This document shows positions 34,037 through 45,789 of a stretch of 64,000 nucleotides of DNA, in pieces (position 1 is the first letter of the stretch; each line of letters begins with the position of its first letter). The DNA is from Cyrtodaria siliqua. Lineage: Eukaryota; Mollusca; Bivalvia; Adapedonta; Hiatellidae. Below the pieces are notes generated by a model. It saw only the letters and a list, made by a program, of their open reading frames with translations, was not told the origin of the DNA and did no database searches. The stretch lies in contig JAWPHD010010228.1 of NCBI GenBank assembly GCA_037043455.1, positions 1 through 64,000 of the forward strand. Direction: 5' to 3'. The position numbers were made by a program, and so were the translations under genes.

Positions 34037-35724
34037 CAAGAGGCCCAAGAGGGCCTGTATCGCTCTACTGGCTATATGGAGAATGTGGTAGGGAACACTA
34101 CAATACTATGCACAACTAGGCTTGGTACTGATCATTCCTGCCAAGTTTCACTGAAATCCAGCCAGGTTCAGGAAAACTAGTCCAGATAAAGTTTGTGCAT
34201 AAGGGGCCACAAGTCTGTCAAAAATAGTTCAACCAGAACAATGATATGCACAACTTGCCTTGGTGCTGATCATCCCTGCCAAGTTTCAATTAAATCTGGC
34301 CAGGGGTTCAGGAGAATTAGTCTGTGCAAAGTAGTGTATTAAAATCTTTAAGGGCCATAACTTTGCCAAAATTTATTTAACCAGAACATGGCTAAGATGC
34401 ACAACTAGGCTTGATACTGATCATCTTTGCCAAGTTTCGCTGAAATTCGGCCCGGGGTTCAGGAGAACTAGTAGGGACAAAGTTTGTATAATAAAAACAT
34501 GTAAAGGGCCATAACTCCCCCAAAATCATTTAATGGGAACACAGTAACGATATATATAACTAGGCTTGTCCCATGTACTGATCATCCCTTTAAGCTTCGT
34601 TGAAAACAGGCCAAATCAAGTCATAATCATTAATAGTAACAATCTGGTAAAGTTTGGTAAAGATTGGGTGAAAAATGAAGGCCCTATCGTGTTAACGAGG
34701 CAAAATAGAGCAATTTTACTAAATCAAGGGCCATAACTCCGATGTTACTAGTCAGAACAGCCTGATTTTCGAACTTGTCTGAGCTTTTATTGATGTCAAC
34801 AAGCTGGCAGAGTTTGAAAAAGATCAGATAAAAAATGAAGGCCCTATCGTGTTGAGGCAAAATATAGCAATTTTAACTAAATCAAGGGCAATAACTCCAC
34901 TGTTACTAGTCGGAAGTGGCTGGTTTTCGAACTCGTCTGAGCTTTTATTGATGTCAACAATCTGGTAAAGTCTGAAAAAGATTGGATGAAAAACGAAGGC
35001 CCTATAGTCTTAACGAGGCAAAATAAAGCATTTTAACTGAATCAGGGGCCATTACTTGACTGTTACTGGTCCGAACTGGCTGGTTTTCGAATTCGTTTGA
35101 GCTTTCATTAATATGAACAATCTTGTAAAGTTTGATAAAGATCGAGTGAAAAATGGAGGCCCTATCTCGTTAACGAGGCAAAATATAGCAATTTTAACTA
35201 AATCAAGGGCCATAACTCCGGTATTACAGGTCCAAACTGGCTGGTTTACTTATGCCAAGCTTTAATTGATATCAACAATCTGGTAAAGTTTGAAAAATAT
35301 CGGATGAAAAATTAAGCCCTATCGCGTTAACGAGGCAAAATATAGCAATTTTAACTAAATCAATGGCCATAACTCCAGTGTAATGGGTCCAAACTGGCTG
35401 GTTTTCGAACTGGTCCGAGGTTTCATTGATATGAACAATCTGCTAAAGTTTGAAAAAGATCGGATGAAAAATTAAGGCTGTATCACGTTAACGAGGCAAA
35501 ATACAGCAATTTTAACTAAATATCAAGGGCCATAACTCTGGTGTCACTAGTCCGAACTGGCTGGTTTTCAAACTCGTCCGAGCTTTCATTGATATCAACA
35601 ACCTGATAAAGTTTGAAAAGGATTAGACGAAAAATGAAGGCCCTATCATGTTCACGAGGAAAAAGTTAACGGACGTACAGCTTACGACCGACGACGGACA
35701 ACTCGCCATCCCATAAGCTCTGCT
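34037..35724 (+). mobile_element. Tandem-body element, family C, copy 2
   Basis: Opens CAAGAGGCCCAAGAGGGCC and TCGCTCTACTGGC. It has the same two-stage body as the copy at 15321, here with about six GGGCCATAACTCCG units (about 175 bp each). It ends GTTAACGGACG, GACGACGGACAACTCG, CATCCCATAAGCTCTGCTG. The final hairpin is incomplete. Confidence 0.75.
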
Positions 35725-35759
35725 GTTGTTTTTTTATTGATATTTCATCTGTGTATCTG

Positions 35760-36570
35760 AATTTAATTTAAAGGGAATATGGGTGAAGTATGAATAAGAT
35801 GAATAATGCTATAAGAAATACCAAACCAAAATTTGGGCGACATAAGAAAAATATTTTAAGAGATATAGATATATAAAACTTTACATACAAACCTTGATCT
35901 GCATTTATTGCGCATTATATGGGCCATCAAAATTTGGGTTCCCTGGGAGCCCAGAATTTGTAGAAGACATAATTACTTATGTAACCCTTAACAACACACT
36001 ATAAGGAAATGTTGAGACTATTTATAAGGAAACCAATTCCCAAATTTTGTTGAGCTAGGGCAAGAAATGTAAGATATACCTGTAAACACAGCTTACACGC
36101 ATAATTTGATGTGAAATGAGAGGTGAAATGAGACACATGTTAAGGGCTATCAGAATTTGGGTTCCATGGGAGCCCAGGGGTTACAAGAACCAAAATTACT
36201 TAAGAAGCCTTTAAGATAATGCTATAAGGAAGCTCATGGCCAAATTTGGTTGTGCTAGGATAAGAAATGTAAAATATATAGACTTGTAAACACACCTTAA
36301 ATGCAAAATTTGATGTGAAATGGAACACATTTTAAGGGCTATCATAATTTGGGTTGCATGGGAGCCCATGGGTTACAGGAACCAAAATTACTTATGCAGC
36401 CCTTAAGATAATGCTATACGAAAGCCCATGGTCAAATTTGGTTGTGCTAGGATAAGAAATGTAAGAGACATAGACTTGTAAACTTAGCTTACACGCAAAC
36501 CTTGGTGTGGGACGACGATGCCAACGTGATTACATAAGCTCGCTCATTCTTTGAATAGTCAAGCTAAAAA
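35760..36570 (+). mobile_element. Tandem-body element, family I
   Basis: Three units of about 175-190 bp carry AATTTGGGTTCCCTGGGAGCC, GCTAGGGCAAGAAATGTAAG and TGTAAACACAGCTTACACGC. It ends GGGACGACGATGCC, then CATAAGCTCGCTCATTCTTT and a CAAGCTAAAAATG terminus. A related end module is seen at 45225-45285. Confidence 0.65.
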
Positions 36571-36589
36571 TGTGTTATGGGACGGGACA

Positions 36590-36680
36590 AAAATGTGTTA
36601 CGGGACACGGCGGGACGTTACGGACAGTGTGATTCCTATATAGCCCCCACTTCACTTTGTGAAACCGGGGATATAACAAA
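36590..36680 (+). repeat. End module GATTCCTATATAGC...GGGGATATAA
   Basis: A solo end like that at 21975-22020, following GGACGTTACGGACAGTG. Confidence 0.5.
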
Positions 36681-36949
36681 TATAACATAAAATGACATCA
36701 AACATACCAAAGATATATAGCACACCATGCGATTATTTCTGATGATTTTCACAATTAAGCAGCATGCAATGACAACATGACTGAACTAAGGCTTTCTGGG
36801 TCTTCTCGACAAACATCTTAAAAATATTCATAGAATTTAGGTTTGGTTAACAAAAAACGTTTTAGAGTTTTTTGATAAGCTTCAAAGCTTCAAATGTTTT
36901 GCATTTTTATCATTTTGTTCATCCAAACAACTAGGACTGGTAGTGACTC

Positions 36950-37140
36950 ATGTCTTCTTTATTTTTCCTTTTTTTGCTTTCTCTGTTTCTTTCACTATTC
37001 TTTTTATATCGTTCTTCCTTTTTTTGTTTTTAGTGATTTCTTTCACTGTATTTTTTTAGTTTTCTTTCTTCCTTTTCAAAATTGCTTTCATTATTTTTTT
37101 CTTTCATTCTTTCAGTCGTTATTTCTTTCACTATTTCTAC
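36950..37140. repeat. T/C-rich low-complexity tract
   Basis: About 190 bp of TTTCTTTC-like sequence on the plus strand, purine-rich on the sense strand of the CP2 gene, immediately downstream of the exon donor at 37148. The open frame at 36894-37163 is a by-product. Confidence 0.8.
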
Positions 37141-37147
37141 AACTTAC

Positions 37148-37216
37148 ATGTGTGGTTTTCTGACAGTCTGTCCACTCGCTACTGTGGAGTCCACATATGA
37201 AGCACCGGGTGGGGAC
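37148..37216 (-). CDS. TFCP2: CP2-family gene, linker exon
   Basis: Acceptor TTAACTCTACAG, donor CACAT|GTAAGT. One base completes Gly; then SPPGASYVDSTVASGQTVRK, PH and two bases follow. No database domain is expected here. The support is the splice sites and the perfect phase fit between the exons at 40889 and 33154. TFCP2 has a comparable SPSPG-type variable segment at this place. Confidence 0.75.
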
Positions 37217-37439
37217 CTGTAGAGTTAAGAATAACACATGTCTCAAAATTGCCATTTATAACCATCATTTGAGACTTTTTACTGTTTATCACATCATGGT
37301 CTCCCCACAAGGTTTTTAGGACCAGATGTATCAGGGTCTTTAGCAGTGTTTATATGATCTAATGAGTCTCCTGAAACTTTTCCATGATATAGGGGGAGGG
37401 ATATATTTCGCTTAAGTTTGGCTGGCTTTAAACAAATCA

Positions 37440-38032
37440 AACTTTCGTTAATATAAACACTCAAACCAATTTTGACATGTGACCCCTGGGGAGGAGCCAA
37501 ATTTGAACCCAGGGTCACCATTCAAACAAACTTTGTAGAGGACCATAGGCTGAGTGTAAATACAAAATATTAAACCTTTGACTATTGTAGTTTCAGAGAA
37601 GATTTTTAAAGTTTTTCCCTATATATAAGTTAAAGTCTATGTAAAACAGTGACCCTTGGGGCGGGGCCAAATTAGACCCCAGGGTCACCATTTGAACAAT
37701 TTTTTTAGATGGGCATAAGCTGATGGTAAAACAAAATATTAGACCTTTAGCTCCTGTAATTTCAGAGATTTTATTTTTTTAAGTTTAAGTTTTTCCCTAT
37801 ATGTAAAACTGTGACCTTGTGGCGGGGCCAAATTTGACCCCAGGGTCACCATTTGACCAAACTTGGTAGAGGACAATAAGCTGATACTAAATACAAAATA
37901 TTAAACCTTGGCTCTTATAGTTTCAGAAAAGAAGATTTTTGAAATTTGTCCCTATATGAACCCCCATCGTCTTAACGAGGCAAAAGTTAACGGACGATGG
38001 ACAACTCGTCATGCCATTACAGCTAACCAGGA
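37440..38032 (+). mobile_element. Tandem-body element, family B, copy 2
   Basis: Three to four units with GGGGCGGGGCCAAATT and ACCCCAGGGTCACCATTTGA, as at 10200. The 3' part is GTTAACGGACGATGGACAAC, then TCGTCATGCCATTACAGCTA. Confidence 0.65.
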
Positions 38033-38035
38033 TCG

Positions 38036-38867
38036 TTTTTAGGCACTCATCCTGAACTAGCATAATGTGAATATTGGGCACTCACCCTGAACTAGCATAA
38101 TGTGAATATTAGGCACTCGCCATGCATTAGCATAATGTAAATATCAGGCACTCACCCTGAACTAGTATAATGTAAATATTACGCACTCGCCCTGAACTAG
38201 CATAATGTAAATATCAGGCACTCACCCTGAACTAGCATAATGTGAATATCAGGCACTCACCCTGAACTAGCATAATGTGAATATTAGGCACTCACCATGC
38301 ATTAGCATAATGTAAATATCAGGCACTCACCCTGAACTAGTATAATGTAAAAATCAGGCACTCACCCTGAACTAGCATAATGTGAATATTAGGCACACAC
38401 CATGAACTAGCATAATGTAAATATCAGGCACTCACCCTGAACTAGCATAATGTGAATATCAGGCACTCACCCTGAACTAGCATAGCGTGAATATCAGGCA
38501 CTCACCATGAACTAGCACAGCGTGAATATCAGGCACTCACCCTGAACTAGCATAATGTGAATATTAGGCACACACCATGAACTAGCATAATGTGACTATT
38601 AGACACACTCACCCTGAACTAGCATAATGTAGATATTAGGCACTCACCATGAACTAGCATAATGTAGATATTAGGCACTCACCATGAACTAGCATAATGT
38701 AGATATTAGGCACTCACAATGAACTAGCATAATGTAGATATTAGGCACTCACCATGAACTAGCATAATGTGAATATTAGGCACACACCATGAACTAGCAT
38801 AATGTAGATATTAGGCACTCGCCCTAGCTAGCATAATATAAATATTAGGCACTCACCCTGAACTAGC
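38036..38867 (-). repeat. 35-bp minisatellite carrying a 5' splice site, about 24 copies
   Basis: On the minus strand the unit reads CACATTATGCTAGTTCAGG then GTGAGTGCCTAATATT. The upstream exon (40889-40960) ends CACATTGTGCAAGTTCAGG|GTAAGTG, so the units are copies of the exon end with its donor. The array is split by the 38868-40744 insertion and resumes at 40745-40888. Confidence 0.88.
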
Positions 38868-40744
38868 CTGAGGTCCGGAAATATTTTGAAAATCCACTTG
38901 CCCAGAGCGCTAAGTTGAATACTATTACTGTTTTTTTGTCCTAATTTTTTAGATGATTTCTTGTAAAATTAATGCTTTAAATTAGGAAGGATCAAAGCTA
39001 TGGGTTGTTACCATTATGCACATATATATCAGCGTTTTCCTCCACCGGTGGGAGAGGGTGAGTGGGGAGTCGGCAGGGATACCCCGAGGATGAGACATCA
39101 CTGATGAACATGGGGTAGGGAATTAGATGAATTGAATTGAATTAAATTGGGGTTTTAAGGCGCACCAACACATGAAAGGTTATATGGCGCCTAACAGGAA
39201 TGAACATGCCAGGCTCATCCTCCATTTACATCGAGATAAAATATGGAGAACGGGCCTAGAACCTTCTCACCCTGTACTACAGAGTTGCTGCAAATTCTGT
39301 TGTAGACACTCCATTTACGCTGGAGCCACGTTTATTGTTTTTCTGCCACTGCTCTAGTGATCATGCAGGGGTCATGATGAAGACCTTTGATGAGCATGAA
39401 CAAAAAATGATAAAATGAACATGAATTTGTGTGGGGAGGTGGTTCTACCCCTCTGCTATCCGCTCCAACGGGATCTGCAGTGGCCCTATTCTTTGCCCCG
39501 TAACCAAATGGGGCCCCCGGAACCATACGGGGAATTCAATGAACCAGGTGCCAACACGGTAATATTAGATATTGGTAGACTATATGGAATTAAGACATAC
39601 ATGATGCGCCTAGTGCAGTAATAACAAAAGGGTAGGCAGATAAAATAAATGCATCAGATCGAACACTTTTTTCTACTTAGACTACATCAGATAAAAAAAA
39701 GAAATATGCATTAGGTCAAACAGAAGTTTTTTCCTACTTACAGACATCACGCAGATAAATCAGCAAGCTCAATTTTCTGTGATGGGAATTATTAGCACGG
39801 TTTATGCCTAAATCGGACTGGTATGTTGTTTTTTTCTGTTAATATCTTTTTGAGATGCCAATTCTTCGAATAATTATCGAAAATTAGCCAAGGTCGAAGT
39901 AAATCTTGGATATTATGGCAAACATGCTTAAAAACAAAAAAACACCATTCCGTCATTGATCTCGGTTTCATTCAAAACAAACATGGCATTTTGAAATAAA
40001 AGCAAATGCACACTGATGCATTACGACATGCGTCAATAAGTCTCTTTGCTCATCAAACAATGCCGTCAAATTGCCATAATCGTTTAATTGCCCTACTTGT
40101 TTACAAATTGGTTTGATTGAATTGCCATTGTTTCACTTTACCACGTGGTAGTGAACGAGAGTTGTTTCGGTTATTTGATTCGATAATGTGGATACAGTAC
40201 TAGGTCAAGTTGCGTCATGATTTTTAATTATTGAACAAAAGATTACCTTGGGTCACTACGACACAACGACCGAAATACGAAGTGACAACACCATCTCAGT
40301 AACTGATTTACACACTGATGTGTATTTCACACTAATCTGGTGCGTGACTTACTTCCTACATAGAAGGGCTTGTTACGGGTGTATATTTCACATAGTATAC
40401 ATATTCTAAACACTGCACGTCTTCATTTGAAGATTGTCGCCACAAACCTTCCTCGGCCAATCAAATTCTGATAAACTGTCAAGTGAGAGGGATTAAACAA
40501 TCAAGAACAACACAGGTGAGTTTTACGACACTTATCAGTAATTGCTTGCGGCGAAAGCAACGGATGTTTAATTCCTACGCAATTATCGGCAAACTTCAGT
40601 CAAGGCAAATTTTCCCTCGTTTTTTTATCTAATGTTGAAACGTCCATCGGGCAAGTGACGGACAACCATATTTACGAAGGTCACCTGCCCGCTACCAAAA
40701 TCCACTTGCCTGGGGCGTCGGGCAACCATATTTTCGGAGCCCTG
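38868..40744. mobile_element. hAT-like insertion of 1,877 bp inside the 35-bp array
   Basis: Imperfect terminal inverted repeats (CTGAGGTCCGGAAATATT left; CAGGGCTCCGAAAATATGG on the right, minus sense) and CTAGC/CTAAC flanks at 38863 and 40745. Both ends also have CCACTTGCC blocks. The array on both sides gives the empty site. No transposase frame is seen. It carries the nested repeat at 39122-39540; the rest is AT-rich. Confidence 0.65.
39122..39540 (-). mobile_element. ATTCA-tailed repeat, copy 3 (nested)
   Basis: The minus-strand tail AATTTAATTCAATTCAATTC lies at 39125-39145 and the body is as in the other copies. It sits inside the hAT-like insertion, so it arrived later. Confidence 0.72.
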
Positions 40745-40888
40745 CTAACATAATGTAAATATTAGGCACTCACCCTGAACTAGCATAATGTGAATATTAG
40801 GCACTCACCATGAACTATCCTGATTTAGGATAATCTAAATATTAGGCACCCTCCCTGGACAAGCATAATGTGAAAACTAGACACTTAC
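40745..40888 (-). repeat. 35-bp array, remainder next to the exon
   Basis: Three to four more degenerate units between the insertion and the donor at 40889. The unit nearest the exon is the most diverged (GTCCAGGGAGGGTGCC). Confidence 0.8.
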
Positions 40889-40960
40889 CCTGAACTTGCA
40901 CAATGTGGTTGTTGCCACTGCCATTGGTCCACAGTGCGCTTGTTACTCGCTGGTGATATA
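40889..40960 (-). CDS. TFCP2: CP2-family gene, linker exon
   Basis: Acceptor ACATTTTTCAG, donor TTCAGG|GTAAGTG. One base completes Ser; then ISPASNKRTVDQW, QWQQPHCASS and two bases follow. It is polar and Gln/Ser-rich, a typical disordered linker. Phases match exons 45371-45465 and 37148-37216. Its 3' end is the parent sequence of the 35-bp array. Confidence 0.78.
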
Positions 40961-41029
40961 CTGAAAAATGTTGACATAATAATCAAGATAATGCATATAA
41001 AAGATAAAAGAGCGTAAAGGGGACTTATA

Positions 41030-43212
41030 CACAGGTAATAACAATGGAGTGGATATATTTACAGGTAATCAGGATATAGTGGATATACAGGTAATCAGGA
41101 TGTAGTGGAAATATATACAGGTAATCAGGATGTAGTGGATAATCCTGATGGAGTGGACATATATACAGGTAATCAGGATGTAATGAAAATATATACAGGA
41201 AATCAGGATGTAGTGGAAATATATACAGGAAATCAGGATGTAGTGGAAATATATACAGGTAACCAGGATGTAGTGGATAATCCTGATGGAGTGGACATAT
41301 ATACAGGTAATCAGGATGTAATGAAAATATATACAGGAAATCAAGATGTAGTGGAAATATATACAGGTAATCAGGATGTAGTGGATAATCCCGATGGAGT
41401 GGACATATATACAGGTAATCAGGATGTAATGAAAATATAAACAGGAAATCCGGATGTAGTGGAAATATATACAGGAAATCAGGATGTAGTGGAAATATAT
41501 ACAGGTAATCAGGATGTAGTGGATATATATGCAGGAAATCAGGATGTAGTGGACATATATACAGGTAATCACAATGGAATGCACATATATACAGGTAATC
41601 AGGATGTAATGAAAATATATACAGGAAATCAGGATGTAGTGGAAATATATACAGGAAATCAGGATGTAGTGGATATATATGCAGGAAATCAGGATGCAGA
41701 GGACATATATACAGGTAATCACAATGAAGTGGACGTATATACAGGTAATTAGGATGTAGTTGATATATATACAGGTAATCAGGATGTAATGGATATATAT
41801 ACAGGTAATCAGGATGTAGTGGATATATATACAGGTATTCATGATGCAGTGGACATATATACAGGTAATTATGATGGAGTGGACATATATATATACGGGT
41901 AATCATGATGGAGTGGACATATATACAGGTAATCATGATGGAGTGGACATATATACAGGTAATCATGATGGAGTGGACATATATACAGGTACTCGCGATG
42001 GAGTGGATGTATATATACAGGTAATCATGATGGAGTGGACGTATATACATGTAATCACGATGGAGTGGACATATATACAGGTAATCAGGATGGAGTGGAC
42101 ATATATACAGGTAATCATGATGGAGTGGACATATATACAGGTAATCATGATGGAGTGGACGTATATACAGGTAATCACGATGGAGTGGACATATATACAG
42201 GTAATCAGGATGGAGTGGACATATATACAGGTAATCATGATGGAGTGGACGTATATACAGGTATTCATGATGCAGTGGACATATATATACAGGTAATTAC
42301 GATGGAGTTGACATATATACAGGTAATCAGGATGTAGTGGATATATGTACAGGTGATCAGGATGGAGTGGACATATATACAGGTATTCATGATGCAGTGG
42401 ACATATATACAGGTAATTACGATGTAGTGAACATATATACAGGCAATCATGATGGAGTGGACATATATACAGGTGATCATGATGGAGTGGACATATACAG
42501 GCAATCATGATGGAGTGGACATATATACAGGTGATCAGGATGTAGTGGACATATATACAGGTAATCAGGATGTAGTGGATATATATACAGGTTTTCATGA
42601 TGCAGTAGACATATATACAGGTAAATTACGATGGAGTGGACATATATACAGGTAATCATGATGGAGTGGACATATATACAGGTAATCATGATGGAATGGA
42701 CATATATACAGGCAATCATGATGGAGTGGACATATATACAGGCAATCATGATGGAGTGGACATATATACAGGTATTCGCGATTGAGTGGATGTATATATA
42801 CAGCTAATCATGATGGAGTGGATGTATATATACAGGTACTCGCGATGGAGTGGATGTATATATACAGGTACTCGCGATGGAGTGGATGTATATATACAGG
42901 TACTCGCGATGGAGTGGATGTATATATACAGGTACTCGCGATGGAGTGGATGTATATATACAGGTAATCACGATGGAGTGGACATATATACAGGTAATCA
43001 CGATGGAGTGGACATATATACAGGTAATCACAATGGAGTGGACATATATGCAGGTAATCATGATGGAGTGGACATATATACAGGCAATCACGATGGAGTG
43101 GATGTATATATACAGGTAATCACGATGGAGTGGATGTATATACAGGTAATTATGATGGAGTGGACGTATATACAGGTAATCAGGATGCAATGGACGTATA
43201 TACAGGTAATCA
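41030..43212. repeat. 30-bp minisatellite, about 70 copies
   Basis: The unit is CATATATACAGGTAATCATG then ATGGAGTGGA, with local higher-order blocks at 41100-41440 (GTAGTGGATAATCCTGATGG recurring about every 150-180 bp) and 42780-42960. Because 30 is a multiple of three and the unit lacks stops in several frames, long spurious frames appear on both strands (up to 341 codons). These are not genes. On the plus strand every unit contains ACAG|GTAATC. Confidence 0.92.
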
Positions 43213-43882
43213 CAGTGCTCAAAGAAAATTATTTTAAGAGACAGGCCCAGGGCTTGTTGCTTCTGAAAATGGACAGGCCCCGATTTGAAATGGACAGGCC
43301 CTGATTTGAAATGGACAGGCCCTGATTTAAAATTGAAAGGTCCAATATTTTGTTCTTATTGGAAATGTGTCTTTATTCACTTTTATAGCACACATTTGTT
43401 ACGTATGTATTAATCAAGCTCAGAACCTCCTCTGACTAGATTTTTCTTTTTGCTACCACTTTATGCACCCTGGTCAGCGGACTTATTTACCATTTCGTTT
43501 AAAATATGTTAGAATAGAATATTACATAGTAATTTATAACCAATGCAAAGGAGAGTACTAGCACTTTTGCCAAACGATAATAATCAGAGCCGATCGACTT
43601 GGTGAAACAGGAGCTAAACTTGGAGCCAAATTTTTAATCAGGTTTTATGAGACTATCAGAGCCTCCTCTGGCTATATTTTTTCTTTTTGTCACCACTTTC
43701 TCCAAGTAAAGAATTAGGAGCCTAGACTAGAATTCATTTAAAAGTAGGATTCCAGGAACTCCTTACACCTTAAATAATGAATAGAAATATACTTTATATC
43801 TGTATTTATACATATACAGTACATATATATTTTTCTTTCCACCAACATGTATTTGTAAAGGACAGTTTTTCTTATTTGATTA

Positions 43883-43885
<3 letters not shown>

Positions 43886-43923
<38 letters not shown>
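43886..43923 (+). repeat. Poly-A run of about 38
   Basis: Uninterrupted A tract directly before the minus-strand LINE 3' region. Read in the LINE sense it is poly-T, so it is not the LINE's own tail. Confidence 0.9.
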
Positions 43924-43924
<1 letters not shown>

Positions 43925-44063
43925 GAAATTATGTACCATCCGAACTACTATGACACCGCACTTTTACGGCCCGAACATTTCTGTATCTGTCTGTAATCTG
44001 TATCTGTAATGGTACGTAGAAGGGCCACTGCTGGCATATGTTCTACGGATGAGTGGAGTGAAA

Positions 44064-44480
44064 TTAGTCGCGCTGAAGGGCTGACTTGAAGCCCTCTAAT
44101 GTCTCTGCATGCACAATCCGATCTTCCAGGTGGTTCCAATTCACAAGTGTTTTCACGAAGAATGACTGTTTAAGTTGTTCAGTGTGAGCAAATGGTACTT
44201 TAAAAGACCTAGTATTATTTGAGATTCTATTGTCCAGGATATTAGACACAATATGGTCAGTATAGTTCTTTGACTTAACTATCCGTCCTTCAGGTTTTTT
44301 TACCAAGTAGATATTAGGATCCACTGCCGGCACCAGACCCCCTGCGATCTTATACAGCATCACCAAACGGTTATAGGTGCGGCGCTCTTGAAGGTTCGTC
44401 AGCTTCAAGGACTTGAGCATGTTGGTTACGCAGCCTTCTTCTCTGCTTTTATAATCATTCAATATAAATCTTTCACAAAC
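44064..44480 (-). pseudogene. 3' end of a non-LTR retrotransposon reverse transcriptase ORF
   Basis: The minus-strand frame (open to 44501) encodes the C-terminal tail usual for jockey/CR1-like LINE ORF2 proteins: CERFILNDYKSREEGCVTNM, LKSLKLTNLQERR, LVMLYKIAGGLVPAVDP, then SFKVPFAHTEQLKQSFFVKT and LVNWNHLEDRIVHAETLEGF. It stops at about 44064. The polymerase motifs and endonuclease are absent, so this is a 5'-truncated copy. It is nested in the hAT-like insertion. It is dead as a mobile element. Confidence 0.8.
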
Positions 44481-44805
44481 ATTCAATCGAAATACCATCA
44501 ATAACGATTTTTTTCATGCATTAGTGTGTTTTTAATGACAAAAACGGTATTTCTTATCACAAAGGAAAGAAAACAAAACCCTAATAGCAGAATAATGAGT
44601 TTTATGTCAACAAATGTCGACCTCAAAGTTGTGACAAACTGCCGACATGAAGCCGACATGAAGCCAGGCAAAATATTCGAACTTCTTATTGTTTCAATGT
44701 GTGTATAACACATTTTAATTACTTTATTGCAAGTGTTTTCACAGTTCACAATACACATGGGAGTATTTTGACTTGAGCTTGAGATTCAGTAAAACAGATT
44801 TTTTG

Positions 44806-44839
<34 letters not shown>

Positions 44840-44933
44840 AGGCCCGACGGGCTCCTCGTCTGCAAAATGAGACAGGCCCGGAATGGATTTCGAGGAGCCC
44901 CGGGCGTCGGGCTATCCTATTTCTTGAGCACTG

Positions 44934-45225
44934 AATCATGATGGAGTGGACGTATATACAGGTAATCATGATGGAGTGGACATATATACAGGCAATCATG
45001 ATGGAGTGGACATATATACAGTAATCACAATGGAGTGGACGTATATACTGGTAATCGAGTGGACGTATATACAGGTAATCATGATGGAGTGGACGTATAT
45101 ACAGGTAATCACGATTTAGTGGACATATATACAGAAATCACAATGGAGTGGACGTATATACTGGTAATCGAGTGGACATATACACAGTAATCACAATGGA
45201 GTGGACATATATACAGGTAATCAAT
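44934..45225. repeat. 30-bp minisatellite, continuation
   Basis: About nine further units of the array, with several shortened copies (ACTGGTAATCGAGTGGACG), on the exon side of the insertion. Confidence 0.88.
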
Positions 45226-45370
45226 CTAGCTGAGGCAATAGTGTCCAGCTTAAGCTCTCTCTTATTCTTTAAATAGTTGAGGCAATAAAGTAATGAAGTA
45301 ACTATCAGAAATAATCAAATATTTTATCTTGCTGCTACAGAACAGTAAGGGATACCGAAATTTTCATTAC

Positions 45371-45465
45371 CTTTGATCTTTGAAAGCCTGTGTCAGATTA
45401 TTAAATGAGCCCACACTGGTTAAGCCATTTCGATTCGGTACTTGTAAAACTTGTTCAACTGGAAC
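45371..45465 (-). CDS. TFCP2: CP2-family gene, linker exon
   Basis: Acceptor TTTGAATTTTAG, donor CAAAG|GTAATG. Phase 0 start: VPVEQVLQVPNRNG, LTSVGSFNNLTQAFKDQ and two bases. It follows the EKYQPSY exon in frame. The segment corresponds to the variable region after the DNA-binding domain. The evidence is splice sites and phase. Confidence 0.78.
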
Positions 45466-45789
45466 CTAAAATTCAAATGATAGAAATAAGACTTCAAATC
45501 ACCAGCTTAAAGTAGACAAACTACCGAATTTCACAACAATGCCGTTTTATAAGATTTAAACCTTCATTGTGTTTATAAAATAACGCATATTCACCTATTG
45601 AATACATAAGAAATCTGCTGATTCACATGTCTCGCCTAACGGGGGCGGGACTTAAAAATAAAAGATGAATGTTGCCTAAATGAAAGATTGTAAACATTTT
45701 TAACTAAAACCAAAAATGTAGTTTACAGTTTGCTGAGATGACATTTAAGTGCATTTGCTTATAAAGAAAATGACATAGTTTAAAAAAAA

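Larger units (their letters stand above)
43213..44933. mobile_element. hAT-like insertion of 1,721 bp inside the 30-bp array
   Basis: Flanked by AATCA at 43208-43212 and 44934-44938. The terminal inverted repeats are CAGTGCTCAAAGAAA and TTTCTTGAGCACTG. Subterminal GACAGGCCC copies lie at both ends and a CCCGACGCCC motif resembles the 38868 element. No transposase was recognised. It contains a LINE remnant and poly-A (43886-43923) and poly-T (44808-44836) runs. Confidence 0.75.

Noticed and set aside
36894..37163. 89-codon frame rich in Phe and Ser
   Set aside because: Translation of a T/C-rich low-complexity tract overlapping a CP2 exon edge on the other strand.
41025..43304. Open frames of up to 341 codons on both strands, encoding 10-residue repeats
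   Set aside because: They follow from a 30-bp stop-free tandem unit; they overlap in several frames and both strands, with no start context, splice sites or domain.
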